A stretch of DNA of 13,939 bases. Origin: Modestobacter sp. Its GTDB lineage: Bacteria; Actinomycetota; Actinomycetes; Mycobacteriales; Geodermatophilaceae. The stretch lies in assembly GCA_025965635.1 (NCBI GenBank), contig JAOPWO010000245.1:1-13939 (forward strand), in the 5' to 3' direction. Positions 7,544-13,939 of the stretch are shown here, one piece after another (position 1 is the stretch's first letter; the number at the start of each line of letters is the position of its first letter). Both the position numbers and the translations under genes were made by a program. Under the pieces are notes generated by a model. It was given only the letters and a program-made list of their open reading frames with translations, ran no database searches and had not been told where the DNA came from.

Positions 7544-8451
7544 GCTGCCGAGCCCCGGGCCAGCAGGGGGATCCCCTCGAGGGTGGGCAACCGGTCTACC
7601 GCCACGTTGTCCAGCGTGGGGACGCAGGCGAGCAGCGCGCGGGTGTAGTCGCTGGTCGCGTCCCTGGCGATCGTGTCCGATCGGCAGACGTCGACGACCT
7701 CGCCCTGATACATCACGACCATCCGGTCGGTGTACTCCCGGCAGAGCTCGATGTCGTGGGTGACCATCAGCAGGCTCGCCCCCTGTTGCACCGTCATGGA
7801 CACGAGCAGGTCCATGACATCGCGGCTCACCGAGGCGTCCAGGGCGGAGGTCGGCTCGTCGGCGATGAGCAGTCGGGGGCGGCTGCACATGGCCAGGGCC
7901 ACCATGACGCGCTGGCTCATCCCGCCGGACAGTTCGTACGGGCGCAGTCGCAGCACCCGGTCGACATCGGCGATCCCGACCTGGGTCAGCCATTCGGTGG
8001 CCTGCGCGCGGGCGTCCCGGCGGCCCACCCGCTGCACGCCTTTCATGACGGCGGCGAACTGGCTGCCGATCGTCGCGACCGGGTCGAGGGAGGTCATCGC
8101 GTCCTGCAGGACCATGGACAGCCCCGGCGTGCGGACCGGTACGCGCCTGGTCGCTGAGCGGTCGAGTTGCCGGCCGTCGAACTCGAGCCGGTCCGCGGTG
8201 ACGCGGGCGCCGGCGGCGGTGAGCAGACCCGCCACCGCCAGGCCGAGGGTCGTCTTGCCCGAGCCGGATTCCCCGACGATCCCGATCCGTTCACCTGGGC
8301 GGACGTCGAAGCTCGCCCCGCGGACCGCCACATGTGCACGGTCGCCCGTGCCGTAGGTGATGCAGAGGTTTCGCACGCGCAGCACCGTGGGCCGGGGAGC
8401 GCCTGGGAGCGGTGGCGCAGCGGCCTGCTCGCTGAGAACGATGTCCGTCAT
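7540..8451 (-). CDS. ABC importer ATP-binding protein, DppD/OppD type
   Basis: The product is a 303-residue cytoplasmic ATPase. ATG at 8451 has GAGGAG 8 bases upstream, and the longer open frame before it is not protein-like. Motifs are Walker A GESGSGKTT (60-68), Q-loop Gln116 in MVLQD, signature LSGGMSQR (174-181), Walker B LLIADE with Asp198 and Glu199 followed by PTSALD, and switch His232 in THD. LSGGMSQRVMVALA is characteristic of the DppD/OppD half rather than DppF. The C-terminal region (SDYTRALLACVPTLD) is the usual DppD extension, but it lacks the cluster of cysteines that binds an iron-sulfur centre in some DppD proteins. The gene lies 38 bases after the monooxygenase stop, so the two are very likely co-transcribed. 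Confidence 0.94.
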   Translation of the reverse strand: MTDIVLSEQAAAPPLPGAPRPTVLRVRNLCITYGTGDRAHVAVRGASFDVRPGERIGIVGESGSGKTTLGLAVAGLLTAAGARVTADRLEFDGRQLDRSATRRVPVRTPGLSMVLQDAMTSLDPVATIGSQFAAVMKGVQRVGRRDARAQATEWLTQVGIADVDRVLRLRPYELSGGMSQRVMVALAMCSRPRLLIADEPTSALDASVSRDVMDLLVSMTVQQGASLLMVTHDIELCREYTDRMVVMYQGEVVDVCRSDTIARDATSDYTRALLACVPTLDNVAVDRLPTLEGIPLLARGSAA

Positions 8452-8489
8452 GAGTTGGCTCCTCGTCTGTTCGTCTACGTGGCTGAGGG

Positions 8490-9791
8490 CTAGAACTCGA
8501 GGAGGTTGTCCCGGAACATGTCGTGGGCGTACTCGGTACGGACGAGACCGCGCCGCTGAAGGGCGGGCACGAGGCCATCGGTGATCTCGCTGATGTAGCG
8601 GCGGTTGAGGTCGAAGTTGGAGATCAGGAAGCCGTCCCCGCCGACTTCCTGCATGACCTCGTCCATCTGGGCGGCGACGGAGTCGGGAGAGCCGACGAAC
8701 TCGACCGCGCCCTGGCTCTGGCGCAGGAACTCCCGGGGGGTCAGGCCGATGACCTGGCGGAGCATCTGCTGGTGGCCGTTGGTCTGGACCGTGTCCGCGA
8801 TCGGTTCGTCCAGCGGGAAGACCGAGAAGTCGATGCCGCTGTGACGGGACAAGTGCAGCAGTCCCAGCTCGGGGTGCGCTTCCGTCCACGCCCGCTGGCC
8901 CTCACGCTTCTCGCGAGCTTCAGCGTCGGTCTCGCCGAGGACAGGGGAGGCCATGAACAGCGTCTTGCAGTCGCCGGGGTTGCGCCCGAGCCGCTTCATC
9001 CGGGCGATGACGTCGTCCCGGAACACCTTCATCCCCTCCACCCCGCCGGAGGTCCCGGAGATGATGGAGTTCGCCGTGCCGGCGGCGAACTCGCGCCCGC
9101 GGTCAGAACCGCCCGCCTGGACGAAGACCGGGCGCCCCTGCGGGGAACGGTTGCCGTTGAGCGGGCCACGGGACTTGAAGAACTTGCCCTCGAAGTCGAC
9201 GGTGTGGACTTTGCGGTGATCGGCCCAGATGCCGTTCTCCTCGTCGAGGACGACGGCATCCGCGTCCCAGGAGTCCCAGAGGCGGCAAGCGAGATCGAAG
9301 AACTCGTCGGCCATGTCGTAGCGCATGTCGTGCTCTACCTGCTCGTCGCGACCGTAGTTCTGCGCTGCCCGGTGACTGCTGGAGGTGACGATGTTCCATC
9401 CCGTACGGCCACGGGACATGTGGTCCATCGTGTTGATCTTCCTGGCGAGCATGTAGGGGTGGTACTCCGTCACCGACAGGGTCGGGACGATGCCGAGCCG
9501 CGAGGTCGAGGCGGCCAGGACGGGGGCCAGCACCGTCGGGTCCAGCTTGGGGGTGGCCGTGGCGCTGGCGAGGTAGTGCTTGGCGTTTCCGCCGTAGGCG
9601 TCCGGGACGTACGACGAATCCTCCATGATGAGGTAGTCGAAGCAGGCCCGCTCCAGAGCGCGCGCCAGGTCGATGAACAACTGCGGGTCGGTCCAGTTGC
9701 GGCCGCCATCGCCGGACCAGGTCTTTCCCCATGACTTGACGCCGAAGCCACCGGCGCCGAACCAAGCCAAGTGAAAGGGCTGCGCAGTCAT
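8490..9791 (-). CDS. FMN-dependent monooxygenase, NtaA/SnaA/DszA family (luciferase-like superfamily)
   Basis: The product is 433 residues, close to the family's usual 440-460. ATG at 9791 is preceded by GAGGAG 7 bases away; an in-frame ATG 21 bases earlier lacks such a site. Hallmarks in order are an N-terminal beta strand FHLAWFG (6-12), YHPYMLARKINTMDHMSRGR (110-129) running into TGWNIVTS, NYG (145-147), HDMRYDMADEF (154-164), LWDSWDADAVVLDE (171-184), RGPLNGNRSPQGRPVFVQAG (208-227) and SDRGREFA, and a C-terminal RTEYAHDMFRDNLLEF. From memory, DszA shows the same blocks over most of its length. Such enzymes add one oxygen to sulfones, sulfonates, aminopolycarboxylates or similar compounds, using FMNH2 from a partner reductase. 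It is the first gene of the importer operon, so its substrate is probably the imported compound. The exact reaction is unknown. Confidence 0.93.
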   Translation of the reverse strand: MTAQPFHLAWFGAGGFGVKSWGKTWSGDGGRNWTDPQLFIDLARALERACFDYLIMEDSSYVPDAYGGNAKHYLASATATPKLDPTVLAPVLAASTSRLGIVPTLSVTEYHPYMLARKINTMDHMSRGRTGWNIVTSSSHRAAQNYGRDEQVEHDMRYDMADEFFDLACRLWDSWDADAVVLDEENGIWADHRKVHTVDFEGKFFKSRGPLNGNRSPQGRPVFVQAGGSDRGREFAAGTANSIISGTSGGVEGMKVFRDDVIARMKRLGRNPGDCKTLFMASPVLGETDAEAREKREGQRAWTEAHPELGLLHLSRHSGIDFSVFPLDEPIADTVQTNGHQQMLRQVIGLTPREFLRQSQGAVEFVGSPDSVAAQMDEVMQEVGGDGFLISNFDLNRRYISEITDGLVPALQRRGLVRTEYAHDMFRDNLLEF

Positions 9792-9897
9792 GCAGGTTCT
9801 CCTCAGGGTCATCGATCGATTGCCGGGCCGTGCACGCCACTGGTGCTGCCAGTCCGGATGGTCGGACGTGCATCGGGAGCACTGATCCGACGGCGTG

Positions 9898-9954
9898 GAC
9901 TTTCACAGCGGCGTGTTACTGCGCCCTGCTCGGTCGGTAACTTCCCCATTGCGC
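9898..9954 (-). repeat. Copy B of a sequence shared upstream of both monooxygenase genes
   Basis: This stretch lies about 105-165 bases before the full-length monooxygenase start and matches 1252-1308 on the same strand through GCGCAATG, ACC, CGAGCAG, AG(A/T)AAC and AAAGTC in the same order and nearly the same spacing. Within it GTTACC and GTAAC form a loose inverted pair. Its place suits an operator or leader element of the importer operon, but the match is by eye only. Confidence 0.3.
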
Positions 9955-10428
9955 TGCACGATTGGCGGGGTGTTTCCGGCACGGATCGTGGTCACGGTGA
10001 CGTCTGGCACACGACGACGCGGGAGAGATGGCTACAGGTTCGACGATCGGCGCGACACGCCCGCCGAGAGCGGACGCGAGGTGCCCGGCGCCGGGGGCGT
10101 GGAGCGCGGGGGCCTCGATCGGCGACGCCTCATGTCCTCGCACAATGCCGAAGGTCTCGCCGGATTGGGTGGCCGCTTCGCACTCCGAGACGGCCCTCGG
10201 CCCACCGTGCCCCTCGACGAGGGGACGGGCGAGGAACAGTCGGGAACCCCACAACTGCCATCGGTCTCGGGCATCCCGGCACTGCACTCCGTGGCGAGAG
10301 CGCGATTGACCATTTCCTGGCCCGGCCCGGTCGATCCTGCCGAATCCGAGTAATCGGCCTACTGCTTCTTCCGGATACCTCCGGGCACTGATTGAACGGA
10401 TGTGGCGGGTCCCATGGATTCCGCACCT

Positions 10429-10460
10429 GCCGCGAATGCATCTCGGATGCTGCGAATACA
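10429..10460. repeat. Two 12-base direct repeats with a 20-bp period
   Basis: The units are GCCGCGAATGCA (10429-10440) and GCTGCGAATACA (10449-10460), identical at 10 of 12 positions. The 20-bp step places both on about the same face of the helix. They lie far (about 640 bases) upstream of the monooxygenase start and about 450 bases after accD. Such spacing fits paired binding of a regulator, but no target gene is obvious. Confidence 0.35.
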
Positions 10461-10565
10461 GCGGATGCGGGCCATCGCCGTCGTGGCCTCGCCGGCCACG
10501 GCTCTTCCTGAGCGCACCTGCGGCTGCACCTCGGTGGCGCCGGGGCCTCCGTGGCCGGGGTGCTA

Positions 10566-10580
10566 GGCCGGCGGCCGGCC
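10566..10580. repeat. GC-rich perfect palindrome in the gap
   Basis: GGCCGGCGGCCGGCC is a palindrome with 7-base arms around a central base. It stands in a very GC-rich patch without a gene. Words of this kind arise easily in such DNA, and no function is claimed. Confidence 0.3.
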
Positions 10581-10873
10581 CTGGCCAGGTGGTCGGCACA
10601 CCGCTCAGGGTCCTCGTCAGGGCCGCCCGCTCGCCTCCCGGCGGGGGCCCGGCGCCTCAGCGGAGCAGTGCGCTGGGCAGCCGAGCGGACAGCGGCCTTG
10701 CGCTATCGACACTCACGAACGAACGCCGCCAGGTCGCGTCATCGGCCGTTGTCAGCTCGGCGGTGACCGCTCGACGCGCGGCGCGGTCCCGCTGATCGCT
10801 CTCCGGCAGTCCTGCCGTGCACGAGATCGTGTCGTCACCCCGCCGCTCGGTACAGCCACGGCGCGACGATCCG

Positions 10874-10888
10874 GAGGCCGATGGCCTC
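10874..10888 (-). terminator. Small hairpin downstream of accD, possible terminator
   Basis: GAGGCC and GGCCTC form a 6-bp stem with a 3-base loop about 25 bases beyond the accD stop on its strand. No T-run follows. The site is right for the end of the fatty acid operon, which must stop somewhere in this gap, but the stem is short. Confidence 0.3.
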
Positions 10889-10913
10889 GTCCGTTGCTGT
10901 GCCAGCGCGACAC

Positions 10914-12329
10914 TCAGAGCGGGATGTTGCCGTGCGCCCCTCGTCCGGACGGCGCCTCGGCCAGCGCGGCCACCAGCCGCCGCTTGGTCTCCAGCGGGTC
11001 GACCACCTCGTCGACCACGCCGATCTCGAGAGCCCGGTTCACTCCGCCGGCGATCCGCTCGTGCTCGGCGGCGAGCTGCGCGTGCAGCGCCTCGCGCTCG
11101 CCGGGCGGGGCGGCAGCCAGTTTCTTGCGGTGCAGGATGCCGACCGCGGCCTTGGCGCCCATGACCGCGACCTCGGCACCGGGCCAGGCGAACACCGCGG
11201 TGGCTCCGAGCGACCGGGAGTTCATCGCGATGTAGGCCCCGCCGTAGGACTTGCGGGTCACCAGCGTCACCCGCGGCACCACCGCCTCGGCGAAGGCGTG
11301 CAGCAGCTTGGCGCCGCGGCGGACCACGCCGTCCCACGCCTGCCCGACGCCGGGCAGGTAGCCGGGCACGTCGACCAGGACGACCAGCGGCACCCCGAAC
11401 GCGTCGCACATCCGGACGAACCGGGCCGCCTTCTCCGCCGAGGCGGAGTCCAGGCACCCCCCCAGCCGGAGCGGGTTGTTGGCGATCACGCCGACGGTGC
11501 GGCCGGAGAGCCGGCCCAGGGTGGTGACCACGTTGGGCGCGAAGCGGGGGTGCAGCTCCAGCCCCGGCCCGTCGAGCAGGGTGGCCACCAGCGGCTTGAC
11601 GTCGTAGGCCCGGTTCGGCCGCTCGGGCAGCAGCGCCTCGAGGTCGACGTCGGGGGCGCCGTCCGGCGGGGCGAAGGTGCCCTGCGCAGCGAGCAGGTCG
11701 ACCGCCTGCCGGGCGGTGGCCATCGCGTCGGCCTCGCTGTCGGTGACGACGTGGACGACGCCGGAGCGGCGGCCGTGCGTGTCGGGCCCGCCGAGGCTCT
11801 CCATGTCGACCTCCTCACCGGTCACCGACCGGACCACGTCGGGACCGGTGACGAAGACCCGGCCGGCCGGGCTCATGATCACCAGGTCGGTCAGCGCCGG
11901 ACCGTAGGCCGCGCCACCGGCGGCCGGGCCGAGCACGACCGAGATCTGCGGGATCCGCCCGGAGGACCGCACCATCGCGGCGAACACCTCACCCACCGCG
12001 TGCAGGGCGGTGACGCCCTCGGCCAGGCGGGCGCCACCGGAGTGCCAGATGCCGACGACCGGCACCCGCTCGCGCAGCGCGAGGTCCATGGCGTCGACGA
12101 TGTGCCGGCATCCGTCGACCCCCATCGCGCCGCCCATGACGGTGGCGTCGGTGCAGAAGGCCACCGCTGCCGAGCCGGCGACCGTGCCCCGGCCGGCCAG
12201 CACACCCGAGGTGTCCCGGGCCTTCAGCAGCTGCAGCGATCCGGGGTCGAAGAACGCCGCCAGCCGGGCCTCGGGGTCACGGGGGTCGGCGGTCGGGGCG
12301 GTCGGTGGCGCGGCGTGGAGCGTCGTCAC
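10914..12329 (-). CDS. accD: Acyl-CoA carboxylase carboxyltransferase (beta) subunit, AccD6-like
   Basis: This is the carboxyltransferase half of a biotin-dependent acyl-CoA carboxylase. It moves CO2 from biotin, carried by a separate alpha subunit, to acetyl- or propionyl-CoA to give malonyl- or methylmalonyl-CoA. From GTG at 12329 it is 471 residues, near the 473 of mycobacterial AccD6. I chose the GTG because GGAG lies 6 bases upstream, whereas an ATG two codons earlier abuts the same GGAG with no spacing. The N-terminal crotonase-like domain has GIWHSGGARLAEGV (about 93-106) and GPAAGGAAYGPA (about 134-145). The C-terminal one has VDVPGYLPGVGQAWDGVVRRGAK (about 319-341) and RKSYGGAYIAMNSR (about 359-372). 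The end HGNIPL is typical. It follows fabF by about 100 bases, as in actinobacterial fatty acid operons, so malonyl-CoA supply is the likely role. Confidence 0.95.
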   Translation of the reverse strand: MTTLHAAPPTAPTADPRDPEARLAAFFDPGSLQLLKARDTSGVLAGRGTVAGSAAVAFCTDATVMGGAMGVDGCRHIVDAMDLALRERVPVVGIWHSGGARLAEGVTALHAVGEVFAAMVRSSGRIPQISVVLGPAAGGAAYGPALTDLVIMSPAGRVFVTGPDVVRSVTGEEVDMESLGGPDTHGRRSGVVHVVTDSEADAMATARQAVDLLAAQGTFAPPDGAPDVDLEALLPERPNRAYDVKPLVATLLDGPGLELHPRFAPNVVTTLGRLSGRTVGVIANNPLRLGGCLDSASAEKAARFVRMCDAFGVPLVVLVDVPGYLPGVGQAWDGVVRRGAKLLHAFAEAVVPRVTLVTRKSYGGAYIAMNSRSLGATAVFAWPGAEVAVMGAKAAVGILHRKKLAAAPPGEREALHAQLAAEHERIAGGVNRALEIGVVDEVVDPLETKRRLVAALAEAPSGRGAHGNIPL

Positions 12330-12366
12330 GAGCATCTCCGAGGCGATTGGTCGGGAGGGGGTGTGG

Positions 12367-12417
12367 CCCCGCTGCAGGGTCCCGCCGCGAGCGCGCGGGT
12401 GGTGGGGGGCAGCGGGG
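12367..12417 (-). promoter_or_regulatory. Nested hairpin in the fabF-accD spacer
   Basis: CCCCGCTGC (12367-12375) and its exact complement GCAGCGGGG (12409-12417) form a 9-bp outer stem. Within the 33-base loop CCCGC and GCGGG (12381-12385, 12395-12399) form an inner stem. On the minus strand the structure lies 15 bases after the fabF stop and about 30 bases before the accD ribosome site. It could reduce read-through, mark an mRNA processing point or set accD level relative to fabF. Confidence 0.4.
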
Positions 12418-12431
12418 TCCTTCTACCTTCG

Positions 12432-13673
12432 TCAGACAGTGGTGAACACCAGGGCCATGTTGTGCCCGCCGAAGCCGAAGGAGTCGTTCAGCGCGGCGGA
12501 GAAGGTCGCCTTCCGCGCCTCGCCGCGGACGATGTCCAGGGCTTGGACGGCGGCGTGGTCGTCGGGGTCGTCGAGGTTCGCCGTGGCCGGCACCAGCTGG
12601 TCGCGAAGCGCCAGGATGGTGAACACCGACTCCAGCGCGCCGGCGGCGCCGAGCAGGTGGCCGGTCGAGCCCTTGGTGGCGGTGACCAGCGCGTGCTCGC
12701 CGATCGTGCCGTGGATGGCCATGGCCTCCGCGGTGTCGCCGATCGGGGTGGAGGTGGCGTGCGCGTTGACGTGGCCGATGTCGGCGGCGGTGAGCCCGGC
12801 GTCCCGGATCGCGGCCACCATGGCGCGGGCGCCGCCAGCGCCCTCGGGGTGCGGCGCGACCAGGTCGTAACCGTCGGCGGTGGCCCCGGCGCCGGCCAGC
12901 CGGGCGTAGACGTGCGCGCCCCGGGCCTTCGCCGCGTCGGCCCGCTCCAGCACCAGGCAGGCCGCGCCCTCGGCGAGCACGAACCCGTCCCGGCCCTTGT
13001 CGAACGGGCGGGAAGCGCGCTCGGGCTCGTCGTTGCGGGTGCTCATCGCCCGCATGGCGGCGAAGCCGGCCATCGGCAGCGGGTGGACGCAGGCCTCGGT
13101 GCCGCCGACCAGCACCATGTCGGCCCGGTCGAAGCGGAGCAGGTCCAGGCCCCAGCGGATCGCCTCGGCGCCGGAGGCGCAGGCGCTCACCGGGGCGTGC
13201 ACGCCGGCGCGGGCGCCGACGGCCAGCCCGACGGCGGCCGCCGGACCGTTGGGCATGAGCATCGGGCTGGTGTGCGGGGAGACCCGGCGGGGTCCCTTGG
13301 CCTCCAGGACGTCGTCCTGGCCGAGCAGGGTCAGCGCCCCGCCGATGCCGGTGCCGACGACGACGGCGATCCGCTCGGGGTCGACCCCGGCGTCGGCGCC
13401 GCCGGCGTCACGCCAGGCCTCCTCGGCGGCGATGACCGCCACCTGCTGGCTGCGGTCCAGCCGGCGGGCCCGCACCCGGTCGATCTGCTCGGCCGGGTCG
13501 ACGGCGAGCCGGGCGACGAGCTGGGCCGGGAAGTCCTTCGCCCAGTCGTCGGTGAGGCGGCTCACCCCGGACCGGCCGGCCAGCAGCGCCTCCCAGGTGG
13601 ACGCGACGTCGCCACCGAGCGGCGTGGTCGCGCCCAAACCGGTGACGACGACGTCGGCGGTGGACGTGCTCAT
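12432..13673 (-). CDS. fabF: 3-oxoacyl-[acyl-carrier-protein] synthase II (KAS II)
   Basis: The product is 413 residues, normal for FabF. It condenses malonyl-ACP with acyl-ACP in the cytoplasm, the elongation step of type II fatty acid synthesis. ATG at 13673 has AGGAGG 7 bases upstream. The thiolase fold shows the catalytic triad Cys165 (in VSACASGAEA), His305 (NAHATSTPIGD) and His339 (KGSTGHLLGAAG), with Lys334. The C-terminal NDSFGFGGHN (396-405) loop with its Gly-Phe gate is intact. The second His distinguishes it from chalcone-type or FabH enzymes. It lies between the acyl carrier protein and carboxyltransferase genes. In mycolic acid makers the equivalent genes are kasA/kasB, but only one copy is present here, which fits an actinobacterium without that duplication. 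Confidence 0.97.
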   Translation of the reverse strand: MSTSTADVVVTGLGATTPLGGDVASTWEALLAGRSGVSRLTDDWAKDFPAQLVARLAVDPAEQIDRVRARRLDRSQQVAVIAAEEAWRDAGGADAGVDPERIAVVVGTGIGGALTLLGQDDVLEAKGPRRVSPHTSPMLMPNGPAAAVGLAVGARAGVHAPVSACASGAEAIRWGLDLLRFDRADMVLVGGTEACVHPLPMAGFAAMRAMSTRNDEPERASRPFDKGRDGFVLAEGAACLVLERADAAKARGAHVYARLAGAGATADGYDLVAPHPEGAGGARAMVAAIRDAGLTAADIGHVNAHATSTPIGDTAEAMAIHGTIGEHALVTATKGSTGHLLGAAGALESVFTILALRDQLVPATANLDDPDDHAAVQALDIVRGEARKATFSAALNDSFGFGGHNMALVFTTV

Positions 13674-13786
13674 GGACGTTCCTCCTGGGACTGACTGGCC
13701 GGACGGCCGGGGGAGTGTGGGCTGGGGGTCTACCTGTCGGTGCGGTACGGCGGAGCCGTTCCGCTCCTACACCGGAGGTCGGTGGG

Positions 13787-13939
13787 TCAGCCTTGGTTCT
13801 TCTCGATGAAGGAGATGGCGTCACCGACGGTCTTGATGTTGCCGAGCTCGTCGTCGGGGATGGCGACACCGAACTTGTCCTCGACGGCGGTGGCGATCTC
13901 GACCATCGACAGCGAGTCGACGTCGAGGTCGTCGGTGAA
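13787..13939 (-). CDS. acpP: Acyl carrier protein, N-terminal part outside window
   Basis: Fifty residues and the stop are present; the start lies beyond the right edge. The family motif DVDSLSMVEIATAVEDKFG contains the Ser that carries 4'-phosphopantetheine (DSLS), followed by the acidic helix II that docks on the synthases. IPDDELGNIKTVGDAISFIEKN is the usual C-terminal part. With a typical total of about 80 residues, some 30 are missing. It holds the growing fatty acyl chain for the fabF product, encoded 113 bases downstream on the same strand. Confidence 0.96.
   Translation of the reverse strand, partial: FTDDLDVDSLSMVEIATAVEDKFGVAIPDDELGNIKTVGDAISFIEKNQG

Larger units (their letters stand above)
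9792..10913. other. Gene-poor gap of about 1.1 kb between the fatty acid operon and the monooxygenase/ABC cluster
   Basis: Several frames are open here on both strands, but all are rich in Arg, Pro, Gly and Ser without recognisable domains or convincing ribosome sites, so I call no gene. The 170 bases next to the monooxygenase start should hold the promoter of the importer operon. Visible structures are the shared sequence at 9898-9954, two direct repeats at 10429-10460, a GC palindrome at 10566-10580 and a small hairpin just after accD. A run in one minus frame at about 10660-10810 looks mildly protein-like (for example RRAVTAELTTADDATW) but has no usable start. It could be a gene remnant. 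Confidence 0.5.

Noticed and set aside
9895..10353. A 152-codon plus-strand open frame in the gap
   Set aside because: I recognise no domain, and other frames are equally open over the same bases. The evidence is not enough for a gene.
9916..10599. A 227-codon minus-strand open frame in the gap, candidate regulator gene
   Set aside because: It has no helix-turn-helix or other recognisable motif, an Arg/Pro/Gly-heavy composition and no convincing ribosome site.
10881..13694. A 937-codon open frame on the plus strand spanning accD and fabF
   Set aside because: It lies opposite two clearly real genes. In GC-rich DNA with G/C third positions, such long antisense frames are common. Its translation is low-complexity Gly/Val/Asp/Arg/His with no domain.

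Overview
The window comes from a high-GC actinobacterium. GC-rich codon third positions, GTG starts, purine-rich ribosome binding sites, and an acpP-fabF-accD block ending in an AccD6-like carboxyltransferase all fit this. Geodermatophilaceae or relatives is only a guess. Every gene I can support lies on the minus strand, so transcription runs from the right edge to the left. I see no tRNA, rRNA, CRISPR array, transposase or integrase.

The right end (10914-13939) is the tail of a conserved type II fatty acid synthase operon. In transcription order it holds an acyl carrier protein (5' end outside the window), beta-ketoacyl-ACP synthase II (fabF), and an acyl-CoA carboxylase carboxyltransferase subunit (accD). 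Together these supply malonyl-CoA, carry the growing acyl chain and elongate it. The fabF-accD spacer can fold into a nested hairpin.

From 9792 to 10913 there are about 1.1 kb with no gene I can defend. This stretch separates the housekeeping operon from an accessory cluster and probably holds the cluster's promoter. A pair of 12-base direct repeats with a 20-bp period lies in it.

The rest (1-9791) is a probable uptake-and-oxidation cluster. It begins with a full-length FMN-dependent monooxygenase of the NtaA/SnaA/DszA branch of the luciferase-like superfamily. A complete five-part ABC importer of the dipeptide/oligopeptide type follows: ATPase, ATPase, permease, permease, then a lipoprotein solute-binding protein. 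The two ATPase genes and the first permease gene are linked by 4-base stop/start overlaps. A perfect 15-bp stem-loop follows the binding-protein gene. Then come a 14-helix-type DHA2 major facilitator transporter and, after a 318-bp gap, a second and more divergent monooxygenase that runs off the left edge.

The layout suggests that a small organic compound is captured outside the cell, imported with ATP, and oxidised by one or two reduced-flavin monooxygenases, with the MFS protein perhaps exporting a product or toxic substrate. Known relatives act on chelators (NtaA, EmoA), dibenzothiophene sulfone (DszA) and sulfonates or related organosulfur compounds. The sequence does not tell which applies here. 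No flavin reductase or regulator is visible.
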